Counted from the first letter of the stretch, positions 37,697 through 51,918 are shown. The stretch: DNA of 64,000 nt from Hippophae tibetana (GCA_037013495.1 CM072807.1:32282802-32346801); one strand, 5' to 3'. The notes: generated by a model from the letters alone, not told the origin. Numbers and translations are program-made.

Positions 37697-40237
37697 ATGG
37701 ATTGTAAATATACCTCCTCCCATTGTTCAAAAGAATTTTGTTTTGAAAAAGTCCATCTTCAACCTCCAACCGGGTCAACGCGGCCCGGTTTCACCCAAAC
37801 GTATTCTCGGCCCTATCTTGATTTTCTGGTGACAGAATCCAGTTTTCTTCTTATCAAAATTCTCATAATACGATTTCTGAGTGATTCATTTTCCCAATTT
37901 GAAGAAAATACATCATTTTTAATAAAAATTTAATTAATGAAGTAAATAAATACCGACTATAAGTCGCATTTATTTTCAAGTTTAAATTCATAGAATCACT
38001 CAAAAAAAATATTAAAACAATTTAAAATTACCAAATGCATCAAAAACAAACAAAATAAAAAACCTAAAATTTTAATTCTCGTGAAACTCAGCAAAACAAA
38101 GATTTTTTCATAAATGTCTCTCATAGCAAATGTTAGAATAAAATTCAATTCAGAAACATTCAAAAACTCTTATGAACGCATAATTTAAAGGTAGCGGAAA
38201 CAAATTGGATTGTAAATATACCTCCTGCCATTGTTCAAAAGAATTTTGTTTTGAAAAAGTCCATCTTCAACCTCCAACCGGGTCAACGCGGCCCGGTTTC
38301 ACCCAAACGTATTCTCGGCCCTATCTTGATTTTCTGGTGACAGAATCCAGTTTTCTTCTTATCAAAATTCTCATAATACGATTTCTGAGTGATTCATTTT
38401 CCCAATTTGTAGTAAATTCATCATTTTAAATAAAAATGTAATTAATGAAGTAAATAAATACCGACAATAAGTCGGATTTGTTTTCTAGTTTAAATTCACA
38501 GAATTACTCCAAAAAATATAAAAAAAATTTAAAATTAAGATATGCATCAAAAACAAACAAAATAAAAAACCTAAAATTTTAATTCTCGTGAAACTAGGCA
38601 AAATAGAGATTTTTTCAAAAATGTCTCTCATAGCAAATGTTAGAATACAATTCAATGCAGAAACATTCAAAAACTCTTATGAACGCATAATTTAAACGCA
38701 GCAGAAACAAAATGGATTGTAAATATACCTCCTCCCATTGTTCAAAAGTATTTTTTTTTTGAAAAAGTCCATCTTCAACCTCCAACCGTGTCAACCCGGC
38801 CCGGTTTCACCCAAACGTATTCTCGGCCGTATCTTGATTTTCTGGTCATAGAATCCAGTGTTCTTCTTATCAAAATTCTCATAATACGATTTCTGGGTTA
38901 TTCATCGTCCCAATTTGAAGAAAATACATCATTTTAAATAAAAATTTAATTAATGAAGTAAATAAATACCGACTATAAGTCGCATTTATTTTCAAGTTTA
39001 AATTCATAGAATCACTCAAAAAAAAATATTAAAACAATTTAAAATTACCATATGCATCAAAAACAAGCAAAATAAAAAACCTAAAATTTTAATTCCCGTG
39101 AAACTCAGCAAAGTAGAGATTTTTTTCAAAAATGTCTCTCATAGCAAATGTTAGAATATAATTCAATGGAGAAACATTCAAAAACTCTTATGAACGCATA
39201 ATTTAAATGCAGTGGAAACAAAATGGATTGTAAATATACCTCCTCCCATTGTTCAAAAGAATTTTGTTTTGAAAAAGTCCATCTTCAACCTCCAACCGTG
39301 TCAACCCGGCCCGGTTTCACCCAAATGTATTCTCGGCCGTATCTTGATTTTCTGGTGACAGAATCCAGTGTTCTTCTTATCAAAATTCTCATAATACGAT
39401 TTCTGAGTGATTCATGGTCCCAATTTGAAGAAAATACATCATTTTTAATAAAATTTAATTAATGAAGTAAATAAATACCGACTATAAGTCGCATTTATTT
39501 TCAAGTTTAAATTCATAGAATCACTCAAAAAAAATATTAAAACAATTTAAAATTACCAAATGCATCAAAAACAAACAAAATAAAAAACCTAAAATTTTAA
39601 TTCTCGTGAAACTCAGCAAAAAAGAGATTTTTTAAAAAATGTCTCTCATAGCAAATGTTAGAATAAAATTCAATTCAGAAACATTCAAAAACTCTTATGA
39701 ACTCATAATTTAAAGGTAGCGGAAACAAATTGGATTGTAAATATACCTCCTGCCATTGTTCAAAAGAATTTTGTTTTGAAAAAGTCCATCTTCAACCTCC
39801 AACCGGGTCAACGTGGCCCGGTTTCACCCAAACGTATTCTCGGCCGTATCTTGATTTTCTGGTGACAGAATCCAGTGTTCTTTTTATCAAAATTCTCATA
39901 ATACGATTTCTGAGTGATTCATGGTCCCAATTTGAAGTAAATACATCATTTTAAATAAAAATTTAATTAATGAAGTAAATAAATACCGACTATAAGTCGC
40001 ATTTATTTTCAAGTTTAAATTCATAGAATCACTCAAAAAAAATATTAAAACAATTTAAAATTACCATATGCATCAAAAACGAACAAAATAAAAAACCTAA
40101 AATTTTATTTCTCGTGAATCTCAGCAAAACAGAGATTTTTTCAAAAATGTCTCTCATAGCAAATGTTAGAATACAATTCAATGCAGAAACATTCAAAAAC
40201 TCTTATGAACGCATAATTTAAAGGTAGCGGAAACAAA
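37697..40237. repeat. Five monomers containing a trimer that recurs at 47345 and 48870
   Basis: Monomers at 37697, 38205, 38712, 39223 and 39730. Monomer 37697 recurs at 45823 (front only; the tails differ after about 37910). The trimer 38205-39729 matches 47345 and 48870 by 'gtagcggaaacaaattgg', 'ggtcaacgcggc', 'gtaaattcatc', 'gtcggatttgttttc', 'atataaaaaaaattt', 'aaacgcagcagaaac' and the later 'aattcccgtg'. The stretch 38205-39954 matches 48870-50619 at a constant offset of 10,665 bp (21 monomers). Confidence 0.86.
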
Positions 40238-42268
40238 TTGGATTGTAAATATACCTCCTGCCATTGTTCAAAAGAATTTTGTTTTGAAAAAGTCCATCTT
40301 CAACCTCCAACCGGGTCAACGCGGCCCGGTTTCACCCAAACGTATTCTCGGCCCTATCTTGATTTTCTGGTGACAGAATCCAGTTTTCTTCTTATCAAAA
40401 TTCTCATAATACGATTTCTGAGTGATTCATTTTCCCAATTTGTAGTAAATACATCATTTTAAATAAAAATGTAATTAATGAAGTAAATAAATACCGACAA
40501 TAAGTCAGATTTATTTTCTAGTTTAAATTCACAGAATTACTCCAAAAAATATTTAAAAAATTTAAAATTACGATATGCATCAAAAACAAACAAAATAAAA
40601 AAACCTAAAATTTTAATTCTCGTGAAACTAGGCAAAATAGAGATTTTTTCAAAAATGTCTCTCATAGCAAATGTTAGAATACAATTCAATGCAAAAACAT
40701 TCAAAAACTCTTATGAACGCATAATTTAAATGCAGCGGAAAGGAAATGGATTGTAAATATACCTCCCATTTTTCAAAAGAATTTTTTTTTTTGAAAAAGT
40801 TCATCTTCAGCCTCCAATGGGGTCAACCCGGCCCGGTTTCACCCAAACGTATTCTCGGCCGTATCTAGATTTTCTGGTGACATAATCCAGTGTTCTTTTT
40901 ATCAAAATTCTCATAATACGATTTCTGAGTGATTCATGGTCCCAATTTGAAGTAAATACATCATTTTAAATAAAAATTTAATTAATAAAGTAAATAAATA
41001 CCGACGATAAGTCGCATTTATTTTCAAGTTTAAATTCATAGAATCACTCAAAAAAAATATTAAAACAATTTAAAATTACCAAATGCATCAAAAACAAGCA
41101 AAATAAAAAACCTAAAATTTTAATTCTCGTGAAACTCAGCAAAGTAGAGATTTTTTCAAAAATGTCTCTCATAGCAAATGTTAGAATACAATTCAATGCA
41201 TAAACATTCAAAACCTCTTATGAACGCATAATTTAAATGCAGCGGAAACAAAATGGATTGTAAATATACCTCCTCCCATTGTTCAAAAGAATTTTGTTTT
41301 GAAAAAGTCCATCTTCAACCTCCAACCGTGTCAACCCGGCCCGGTTTCACCCAAAGGTATTCTCGGCCGTATCTTGATTTTCTGGTTACAGAATCCAGTG
41401 TTCTTCTTATCAAAATTCTCATAATACTATTTCTGAGTGATTCATGGTCCCAATTTGAAGTAAATACATCATTTTAAATAAAAATTTAATTAATAAAGTA
41501 AATAAATACCGACGATAAGTCGCATTTATTTTCAAGTTTAAATTCATAGAATCACCCAAAAAAAATATTAAAACAATTTAAAATTACCATATGCATCAAA
41601 AACAAGCAAAATAAAAAACCTAAAATTTTAATTCTCGTGAAACTCAGCAAAGTAGAGATTTTTTCAAAAATGTCTCTCATAGCGAATGTTAGAATATAAT
41701 TCAATGGAGAAACATTCAAAAACTCTTATGAACGCATAATTTAAATGCAGCGGATACAAAATGGATTGTAAATATACCTCATCCCATTGTTCAAAAGAAT
41801 TTTGTTTTGAAAAAGTCCATCTTTAACCTCCAACCGTGTCAACCCGGCCCGGTTTCACCCAAAAGTATTCTCGGCCGTATCTTGATTTTCTGGTTACAGA
41901 ATCCAGTGTTCTTCTTATCAAAATTCTCATAATACGATTTCTGAGTGATTCATGGTCCCAATTTGAAGAAAATACATCATTTTTAATAAAAATTTAATTA
42001 ATGAAGTAAATAAATACCGACTATAAGTCGCATTTATTTTCAAGTTTAAATTCATAGAATCACTCAAAAAAAATATTAAAACAATTTAAAATTACCAAAT
42101 GCATCAAAAACAAACAAAATAAAAAACCTAAAATTTTAATTCTAGTGAAACTCAGCAAAACAGAGATTTTTTCAAAAATATCTCTCATAGCAAATGTTAG
42201 AATAAAATTCAATGCAGAAACATTCAAAAACTCTTATGAACGCATAATTTAAAGGTAGCGGAAACAAA
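40238..42268. repeat. HOR B, copy 3: four-monomer deletion form
   Basis: Monomers at 40238, 40746 and 41253 match HOR B positions 34143, 34651 and 35158 (offset 6,095 bp). The next, 41761, matches 33635, the last monomer of copy 1, sharing 'gcggatacaaaatgg', 'cctcatccc', 'catctttaacc' and 'cccaaaagtattc'. The internal monomers are missing. The switch occurs within 41253, roughly 41450 to 41690, where its tail also changes class. This parallels the four-monomer form of HOR A. Confidence 0.85.
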
Positions 42269-45200
42269 TTGGATTGTAAATATACCTCCTGCCATTGTTC
42301 AAAAGAATTTTGTTTTGAAAAAGTCCATCTTCAACCTCCAACCGTGTCAACGCGGCCCGGTTTCACCCAAACGTATTCTCGGCCCTATCTTGATTTTCTG
42401 GTGACAGAATCCAGTTTTCTTCTTATCAAAATTCTCATAATACGATTTCTGAGTGATTCATTTTCCCAATTTGTAGTAAATACATCATTTTAAATAAAAA
42501 TGTAATTAAGGAAGTAAATAAATACCGACAATAAGTCAGATTTATTTTCTAGTTTAAATTCACAGAATTACTCCAAAAAATATTTAAAAAATTTAAAATT
42601 ACGATATGCATCAAAAACAAACAAAATAAAAAAACCTAAAATTTTAATTCTCGTGAAACTAGGCAAAATAGAGATTTTTTCAAAAATGTCTCTCATAGCA
42701 AATGTTAGAATACAATTCAATGCAAAAACATTCAAAAACTCTTATGAACGCATAATTTAAATGCAGCGGAAAGGAAATGGATTGTAAATATACCTCCCAT
42801 TTTTCAAAAGAATTTTTTTTTTTGAAAAAGTTCATCTTCAGCCTCCAATTGGGTCAACCCGGCCCGGTTTCACCCAAACGTATTCTCGGCCGTATCTAGA
42901 TTTTCTGGTGACATAATCCAGTGTTCTTTTTATCAAAATTCTCATAATACGATTTCTGAGTGATTCATGGTCCCAATTTGAAGTAAATACATCATTTTAA
43001 ATAAAAATTTAATTAATAAAGTAAATAAATACCGACGATAAGTCGCATTTATTTTCAAGTTTAAATTCATAGAATCACTCAAAAAAAATATTAAAACAAT
43101 TTAAAATTACCAAATGCATCAAAAACAAGCAAAATAAAAAACCTAAAATTTTAATTCTCGTGAAACTCAGCAAAGTAGAGATTTTTTCAAAAATGTCTCT
43201 CATAGCAAATGTTAGAATACAATTCAATGCATAAACATTCAAAACCTCTTATGAACGCATAATTTAAATGCAGCGGAAACAAAATGGATTGTAAATATAC
43301 CTCCTCCCATTGTTCAAAAGAATTTTGTTTTGAAAAAGTCCATCTTCAACCTCCAACCGTGTCAACCCGGCCCGGTTTCACCCAAAGGTATTCTCGGCCG
43401 TATCTTGATTTTCTGGTTACAGAATCCAGTGTTCTTCTTATCAAAATTCTCATAATACTATTTCTGAGTGATTCATGGTCCCAATTTGAAGAAAATACAT
43501 CATTTTTAATAAAAATTTAATTAATGAAGTAAATAAATTCCGACGATAAGTCGCATTTATTTTCAAGTTTAAATTCATAGAATCACTCAAAAAAAATATT
43601 AAAACAATTTAAAATTACCATATGCATCAAAAACAAGCAAAATAAAAAACCTAAAATTTTAATTCTCGTGAAACTCAGCAAAGCAGAGATTTTTTCAAAA
43701 ATGTCTCTCATAGCAAATGTTAGAATATAATTCAATGGAGAAACATTCAAAAACTCTTATGAACGCATAATTTAAATGCAGCGGAAACAAAATGGATTGT
43801 AAATATACCTCCTCCCATTGTTCAAAAGAATTTTGTTTTGAAAAAGTCCATCTTCAACCTCCAACCGTGTCAACCCGGCCCGGTTTCACCCAAACGTATT
43901 CTCGGCCGTATCTTGATTTTTTGGTTACAGATTCCAGTGTTCTTCTTATCAAAATTCTCATAATACTATTTCTGAGTGATTCATTGTCCCAATTTGAAGA
44001 AAATACATCATTTTTAATAAAAATTTAATTAATGAAGTAAATAAATACCGACTATAAGTCGCATTTATTTTCAAGTTTAAATTCATAGAATCACTCCAAA
44101 AAAATATTAAAACAAATTAAAATTACCATATGCATCAAAATCAAACAAAATAAAAAACCTAAAATTTTAATTCTCGTGAATCTTAGCAAAATAGAGATTT
44201 TTTCAAAAATGTCTCTCATAGCAAATGTTAGAATACAATTGAATGCAGAAACATTCAAAAACTCTTATGAACGCATAATTTAAATGCAGTGAAACAAAAT
44301 GGATTGTAAATATACCTCCTCCCATTGTACAAAAGAATTTTGTTCTGAAAAAGTCCATCTTCAACCTCCAACCGTGTCAACCCGGCCCGGTTTCACCCAA
44401 ATGTATTCTCGGCACTATCTTGATTTTCTCGTGACAGAATCCAGTGTTCTTCTTATCAAAATTCTCATAATACGATTTCTGAGTGATTCATTTTCCCAAT
44501 TTGTAGTAAATACATCATTTTAAATAAAAATGTAATTAATGAAGTAAATAAATACCGACAATAAGTCAGATTTATTTTCTAGTTTAAATTCACAGAATTA
44601 CTCCAAAAAATATTAAAAAAATTTAAAATTAAGATATGCATCAAAAACAAACAAAATAAAAAACCTAAAATTTTAATTCTCGTGAAACTAGGCAAAATAG
44701 AGATTTTTTCAAAAATGTCTCTCATAGCAAATGTTAGAATACAATTCAATGCAGAAACATTCAAAAACTCTTATGAACGCATAATTTAAACGCAGCAGAA
44801 ACAAAATGGATTGTAAATATACCTCCTCCCATTGTTCAAAAGTATTTTTTTTTTGAAAAAGTCCATCTTCAACCGCAAACCGTGTCAACCCGGCCCCGTT
44901 TCACCCAAACGTATTCTCGGCCGTATCTTGATTTTATGGTGACAGAATCCAGTGTTCTTCTTATCAAAATTCTCATAATACGATTTCTGAGTGATTCATT
45001 TCCCCAATTTGAAGTAACTACATCATTTTAAATAAAAATTTAATTAATGAAGTAAATAAATTCCGACGATAAGTCGCATTTATTTTCAAGTTTAAATTCA
45101 TAGAATCACTCAAAAAAAATATTAAAACAATTTAAAATTACCATATGCATCAAAAACAAGCAAAATAAAAAACCTAAAATTTTAATTCTCGTGAAACTCA

Positions 45201-45822
45201 GCAAAGTAGAGATTTTTTCAAAAATGTCTCTCATAGCGAATGTTAGAATATAATTCAATGGAGAAACATTCAAAAACTCTTATGAACGCATAATTTAAAT
45301 ACAGCGGAAACAAAATGGATTGTAAATATACCTCATCCCATTGTTCAAAAGAATTTTGTTTTGAAAAAGTCCATCTTCAACCTCCAACCGTGTCAACCCG
45401 GCCCGGTTTCACCCAAACGTATTCTCGGCCGTATCTTGATTTTCTGGTTACAGAATCCAGTGTTCTTCTTATCAAAATTCTCATAATACTATTTCTGAGT
45501 GATTCATGGTCCCAATTTGAAGAAAATACATCATTTTTAATAAAAATTTAATTAATGAAGTAAATAAATACCGACTATAAGTCGCATTTATTTTCAAGTT
45601 TAAATTCATAGAATCACTCAAAAAAAATATTAAAACAATTTAAAATTACCATATGCATCAAAAACAAGCAAAATAAAAAACCTAAAATTTTAATTCTCGT
45701 GAAACTCAGCAAAGCAGAGATTTTTTCAAAAATGTCTCTCATAGAAAATGTTAGAATAAAATTCAATGCAGAAACATTCAAAAACTCTTATGAACGCATA
45801 ATTTAAAGGTAGCGGAAACAAA
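42269..45822. repeat. HOR B, copy 4: seven-monomer unit (3,554 bp)
   Basis: Monomers at 42269, 42777, 43284, 43792, 44299, 44806 and 45315 repeat copy 2 at a constant offset of 8,126 bp (16 monomers). The match begins earlier, at about 41690 (near 33560 in the first copy), and runs to about 46036 (37910 in the first copy), so the near-identical segment is roughly 4.3 kb. It ends mid-monomer where 45823 switches to a type-2 tail. Confidence 0.9.
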
Positions 45823-47344
45823 ATGGATTGTAAATATACCTCCTCCCATTGTTCAAAAGAATTTTGTTTTGAAAAAGTCCATCTTCAACCTCCAACCGGG
45901 TCAACGCGGCCCGGTTTCACCCAAACGTATTCTCGGCCCTATCTTGATTTTCTGGTGACAGAATCCAGTTTTCTTCTTATCAAAATTCTCATAATACGAT
46001 TTCTGAGTGATTCATTTTCCCAATTTGAAGAAAATACATCATTTTAAATAAAAATGTAATTAATGAAGTAAATAAATACCGACAATAAGTCAGATTTATT
46101 TTCTAGTTTAAATTCACAGAATTACTCCAAAAAATATTTAAAAAATTTAAAATTACGATATGCATCAAAAACAAACAAAATAAAAAAACCTAAAATTTTA
46201 ATTCTCGTGAAACTAGGCAAAATAGAGATTTTTTCAAAAATGTCTCTCATAGCAAATGTTAGAATACAATTCCATGCAAAAACATTCAAAAACTCTTATG
46301 AACGCATAATTTAAATGCAGCGGAAAGGAAATGGATTGTAAATATACCTCCCATTTTTCAAAAGAATTTTTTTTTTTGAAAAATTTCATCTTCAGCCTCC
46401 AATTGGGTCAACCCGGCCCGGTTTCACCCAAACGTATTCTCGGCCGTATCTTGATTTTCTGGTGACATAATCCAGTGTTCTTTTTATCAAAATTCTCATA
46501 ATACGATTTCTGAGTGATTCATGGTCCCAATTTGAAGTAAATACATCATTTTAAATAAAAATTTAATTAATAAAGTAAATAAATACCGACGATAAGTCGC
46601 ATTTATTTTCAAGTTTAAATTCATAGAATCACTCAAAAAAAATATTAAAACAATTTAAAATTACCAAATGCATCAAAAACAAGCAAAATAAAAAACCTAA
46701 AATTTTAATTCTCGTGAAACTCAGCAAAACAGAGATTTTTTCAAAAATGTCTCTCATAGCAAATGTTAGAATACAATTCAATGCATAAACATTCAAAAAC
46801 TCTTATGAACGCATAATTTAAATGAAGCGGAAACAAAATGGATTGTAAATATACCTCCTCCCATTGTTCAAAAGTATTTTGTTTTGAAAAAGTCCATCTT
46901 CAACCTCCAACCGTGTCAACCCGGCCCGGTTTCACCCAAACGTATTCTCGGCCCTATCTTGATTTTCTGGTGACAGAATCCAGTGTTCTTCTTATCAAAA
47001 TTCTCATAATACGATTTCTGAGTGATTCATGGTCCCAATTTGAAGTAAATACATCATTTTAAATAAAAATTTAATTAATGAAGTAAATAAATACCAACGA
47101 TAAGTCGCATTTATTTTCAAGTTTAAATTCATAGAATCACTCAAAAAAATATTAAAACAATTTAAAATTACCATATGCATCAAAAACAAGCAAAATAAAA
47201 AACCTAAAATTTTAATTCTCGTGAAACTCAGCAAAGTAGAGATTTTTTCAAAAATGTCTCTCATAGCAAATGTTAGAATAAAATTCAATTCAGAAACATT
47301 CAAAAACTCTTATGAACGCATAATTTAAAGGTAGCGGAAACAAA
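45823..47344. repeat. Three mosaic monomers linking HOR B to the trimer block
   Basis: Monomers at 45823, 46331 and 46838. The first has the front of 37697 and the type-2 tail of a HOR B opening monomer. The second is the W-fronted, short-leader type ('cctcccatttttc') that is always second in HOR B. The third matches 52934 in its front and 48363 in its tail ('accaacgataag', 'aaaattcaattcag'). Monomers 46331 and the front of 46838 match 52427 and 52934 at a 6,096-bp offset. Confidence 0.82.
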
Positions 47345-48869
47345 TTGGATTGTAAATATACCTCCTGCCATTGTTCAAAAGAATTTTGTTTTGAAAAAGT
47401 CCATCTTCAACCTCCAACCGGGTCAACGCGGCCCGGTTTCACCCAAACGTATTCTCGGCCCTATCTTGATTTTCTGGTGACAGAATCCAGTTTTCTTCTT
47501 ATCAAAATTCTCATAATACGATTTCTGAGTGATTCATTTTCCCAATTTGTAGTAAATTCATCATTTTAAATAAAAATGTAATTAATGAAGTAAATAAATA
47601 CCGACAATAAGTCGGATTTGTTTTCTAGTTTAAATTCACAGAATTACTCCAAAAAATATAAAAAAAATTTAAAATTAAGATATGCATCAAAAACAAACAA
47701 AATAAAAAACCTAAAATTTTAATTCTCGTGAAACTAGGCAAAATAGAGATTTTTTCAAAAATGTCTCTCATAGCAAATGTTAGAATACAATTCAATGCAG
47801 AAACATTCAAAAACTCTTATGAACGCATAATTTAAACGCAGCAGAAACAAAATGGATTGTAAATATACCTCCTCCCATTGTTCAAAAGTATTTTTTTTTT
47901 GAAAAAGTCCATCTTCAACCTCCAACCGTGTCAACCCGGCCCGGTTTCACCCAAACGTATTCTCGGCCGTATCTTGATTTTCTGGTCATAGAATCCAGTG
48001 TTCTTCTTATCAAAATTCTCATAATACGATTTCTGGGTTATTCATCGTCCCAATTTGAAGAAAATACATCATTTTAAATAAAAATTTAATTAATGAAGTA
48101 AATAAATACCGACTATAAGTCGCATTTATTTTCAAGTTTAAATTCATAGAATCACTCAAAAAAAAATATTAAAACAATTTAAAATTACCATATGCATCAA
48201 AAACAAGCAAAATAAAAAACCTAAAATTTTAATTCCCGTGAAACTCAGCAAAGTAGAGATTTTTTTCAAAAATGTCTCTCATAGCAAATGTTAGAATATA
48301 ATTCAATGGAGAAACATTCAAAAACTCTTATGAACGCATAATTTAAATGCAGTGGAAACAAAATGGATTGTAAATATACCTCATCCCATTGTTCAAAAGA
48401 ATTTTGTTTTGAAAAAGTCCATCTTCAACCTCCAACCGTGTCAACCCGGCCCGGTTTCACCCAAACGTATTCTCGGCCGTATCTTGATTTTCTGGTGACA
48501 GAATCCAGTGTTCTTCTTATCAAAATTCTCATAATACGATTTCTGAGTGATTCATGGTCCCAATTTGAAGTAAATACATCATTTTAAATAAAAATTTAAT
48601 TAATGAAGTAAATAAATACCAACGATAAGTCGCATTTATTTTCAAGTTTAAATTCATAGAATCACTCAAAAAAATATTAAAACAATTTAAAATTACCATA
48701 TGCATCAAAAACAAGCAAAATAAAAAACCTAAAATTTTAATTCTCGTGAAACTCAGCAAAGTAGAGATTTTTTCAAAAATGTCTCTCATAGCAAATGTTA
48801 GAATAAAATTCAATTCAGAAACATTCAAAAACTCTTATGAACGCATAATTTAAAGGTAGCGGAAACAAA
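47345..48869. repeat. Trimer HOR, first of two adjacent copies (1,525 bp)
   Basis: Monomers at 47345, 47852 and 48363. The pair 47345+47852 recurs as 48870+49377. The tail of 46838 matches the tail of 48363, so the duplicated unit runs from mid-46838 to mid-48363 and its true borders are inside monomers. The middle member has a long T-run after 'aaaagta' and the B-type 'gggttattcatcg' site. Confidence 0.87.
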
Positions 48870-49887
48870 TTGGATTGTAAATATACCTCCTGCCATTGTT
48901 CAAAAGAATTTTGTTTTGAAAAAGTCCATCTTCAACCTCCAACCGGGTCAACGCGGCACGGTTTCACCCAAACGTATTCTCGGCCCTATCTTGATTTTCT
49001 GGTGACAGAATCCAGTTTTCTTCTTATCAAAATTCTCATAATACGATTTCTGAGTGATTCATTTTCCCAATTTGTAGTAAATTCATCATTTTAAATAAAA
49101 ATGTAATTAATGAAGTAAATAAATACCGACAATAAGTCGGATTTGTTTTCTAGTTTAAATTCACAGAATTACTCCAAAAAATATAAAAAAAATTTAAAAT
49201 TAAGATATGCATCAAAAACAAACAAAATAAAAAACCTAAAATTTTAATTCTCGTGAAACTAGGCAAAATAGAGATTTTTTCAAAAATGTCTCTCATAGCA
49301 AATGTTAGAATACAATTCAATGCAGAAACATTCAAAAACTCTTATGAACGCATAATTTAAACGCAGCAGAAACAAAATGGATTGTAAATATACCTCCTCC
49401 CATTGTTCAAAAGTATTTTTTTTTTGAAAAAGTCCATCTTCAACCTCCAACCGTGTCAACCCGGCCCGGTTTCACCCAAACGTATTCTCGGCCGTATCTT
49501 GATTTTCTGGTCATAGAATCCAGTGTTCTTCTTATCAAAATTCTCATAATACGATTTCTGGGTTATTCATCGTCCCAATTTGAAGAAAATACATCATTTT
49601 AAATAAAAATTTAATTAATGAAGTAAATAAATACCGACTATAAGTCGCATTTATTTTCAAGTTTAAATTCATAGAATCACTCAAAAAAAAATATTAAAAC
49701 AATTTAAAATTACCATATGCATCAAAAACAAGCAAAATAAAAAACCTAAAATTTTAATTCCCGTGAAACTCAGCAAAGTAGAGATTTTTTTCAAAAATGT
49801 CTCTCATAGCAAATGTTAGAATATAATTCAATGGAGAAACATTCAAAAACTCTTATGAACGCATAATTTAAATGCAGTGGAAACAAA
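48870..49887. repeat. Trimer HOR, second adjacent copy (first two monomers)
   Basis: Monomers at 48870 and 49377 repeat 47345 and 47852 at 1,525 bp. One visible difference is 'gcggcacgg' near 48953 against 'gcggcccgg'. The same 'gcggcacgg' change recurs at 54458, 56486 and 60037, so it marks a lineage. The third trimer member is the monomer at 49888, listed with the dimer block. Confidence 0.86.
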
Positions 49888-51918
49888 ATGGATTGTAAAT
49901 ATACCTCCTCCCATTGTTCAAAAGAATTTTGTTTTGAAAAAGTCCATCTTCAACCTCCAACCGTGTCAACCCGGCCCGGTTTCACCCAAACGTATTCTCG
50001 GCCGTATCTTGATTTTCTGGTGACAGAATCCAGTGTTCTTCTTATCAAAATTCTCATAATACGATTTCTGAGTGATTCATGGTCCCAATTTGAAGAAAAT
50101 ACATCATTTTTAATAAAATTTAATTAATGAAATAAATAAATACCGACTATAAGTCGCATTTATTTTCAAGTTTAAATTCATAGAATCACTCAAAAAAAAT
50201 ATTAAAACAATTTAAAATTACCAAATGCATCAAAAACAAACAAAATAAAAAACCTAAAATTTTAATTCTCGTGAAACTCAGCAAAAAAGAGATTTTTTCA
50301 AAAATGTCTCTCATAGCAAATGTTAGAATAAAATTCAATTCAGAAACATTCAAAAACTCTTATGAACTCATAATTTAAAGGTAGCGGAAACAAATTGGAT
50401 TGTAAATATACCTCCTGCCATTGTTCAAAAGAATTTTGTTTTGAAAAAGTCCATCTTCAACCTCCAACCGGGTCAACGTGGCCCGGTTTCACCCAAACGT
50501 ATTCTCGGCCGTATCTTGATTTTCTGGTGACAGAATCCAGTGTTCTTTTTATCAAAATTCTCATAATACGATTTCTGAGTGATTCATGGTCCCAATTTGA
50601 AGTAAATACATCATTTTAAATAAAAATTTAATTAATGAAGTAAATAAATACCGACTATAAGTCGCATTTATTTTCAAGTTTAAATTCATAGAATCACTCA
50701 AAAAAAATATTAAAACAATTTAAAATTACCATATGCATCAAAAACGAACAAAATAAAAAACCTAAAATTTTATTTCTCGTGAATCTCAGCAAAACAGAGA
50801 TTTTTTTCAAAAATGTCTCTCATAGCAAATGTTAGAATACAATTCAATGCAGAAACATTCAAAAACTCTTATGAACGCATAATTTAAAGGTAGCGGAAAC
50901 AAATTGGATTGTAAATATACCTCCTCCCATTGTTCAAAAGAATTTTGTTTTGAAAAAGTCCATCTTCAACCTCCAACCGTGTCAACCCGGCCCGGTTTCA
51001 CCCAAATGTATTCTCGGCCGTATCTTGATTTTCTGGTGACAGAATCCAGTGTTCTTCTTATCAAAATTCTCATAATACGATTTCTGAGTGATTCATGGTC
51101 CCAATTTGAAGAAAATACATCATTTTTAATAAAATTTAATTAATGAAGTAAATAAATACCGACTATAAGTCGCATTTATTTTCAAGTTTAAATTCATAGA
51201 ATCACTCAAAAAAAATATTAAAACAATTTAAAATTACCAAATGCATCAAAAACAAACAAAATAAAAAACCTAAAATTTTAATTCTCGTGAAACTCAGCAA
51301 AAAAGAGATTTTTTCAAAAATGTCTCTCATAGCAAATGTTAGAATAAAATTCAATTCAGAAACATTCAAAAACTCTTATGAACTCATAATTTAAAGGTAG
51401 CGGAAACAAATTGGATTGTAAATATACCTCCTGCCATTGTTCAAAAGAATTTTGTTTTGAAAAAGTCCATCTTCAACCTCCAACCGGGTCAACGTGGCCC
51501 GGTTTCACCCAAACGTATTCTCGGCCGTATCTTGATTTTCTGGTGACAGAATCCAGTGTTCTTTTTATCAAAATTCTCATAATACGATTTCTGAGTGATT
51601 CATGGTCCCAATTTGAAGTAAATACATCATTTTAAATAAAAATTTAATTAATGAAGTAAATAAATACCGACTATAAGTCGCATTTATTTTCAAGTTTAAA
51701 TTCATAGAATCACTCAAAAAAAATATTAAAACAATTTAAAATTACCATATGCATCAAAAACGAACAAAATAAAAAACCTAAAATTTTATTTCTCGTGAAT
51801 CTCAGCAAAACAGAGATTTTTTCAAAAATGTCTCTCATAGCAAATGTTAGAATACAATTCAATGCAGAAACATTCAAAAACTCTTATGAACGCATAATTT
51901 AAAGGTAGCGGAAACAAA
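49888..51918. repeat. Tandemly duplicated dimer, 2 x ~1,016 bp
   Basis: The pair 49888+50395 is followed by 50904+51411 at 1,016-bp spacing. The region at 39223 has only one such pair (39223+39730). Monomers 50395 and 51411 share 'cctcctgccattg', 'ggtcaacgtggcccgg' and a tail with 'aaaacgaac', 'tttatttctcg' and 'gaatctcag'. The monomer at 50904 has the leader of a 51919-type copy ('gtagcggaaacaaattgg') fused to a 39223-type body, which is the hybrid left by the duplication. Confidence 0.86.
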
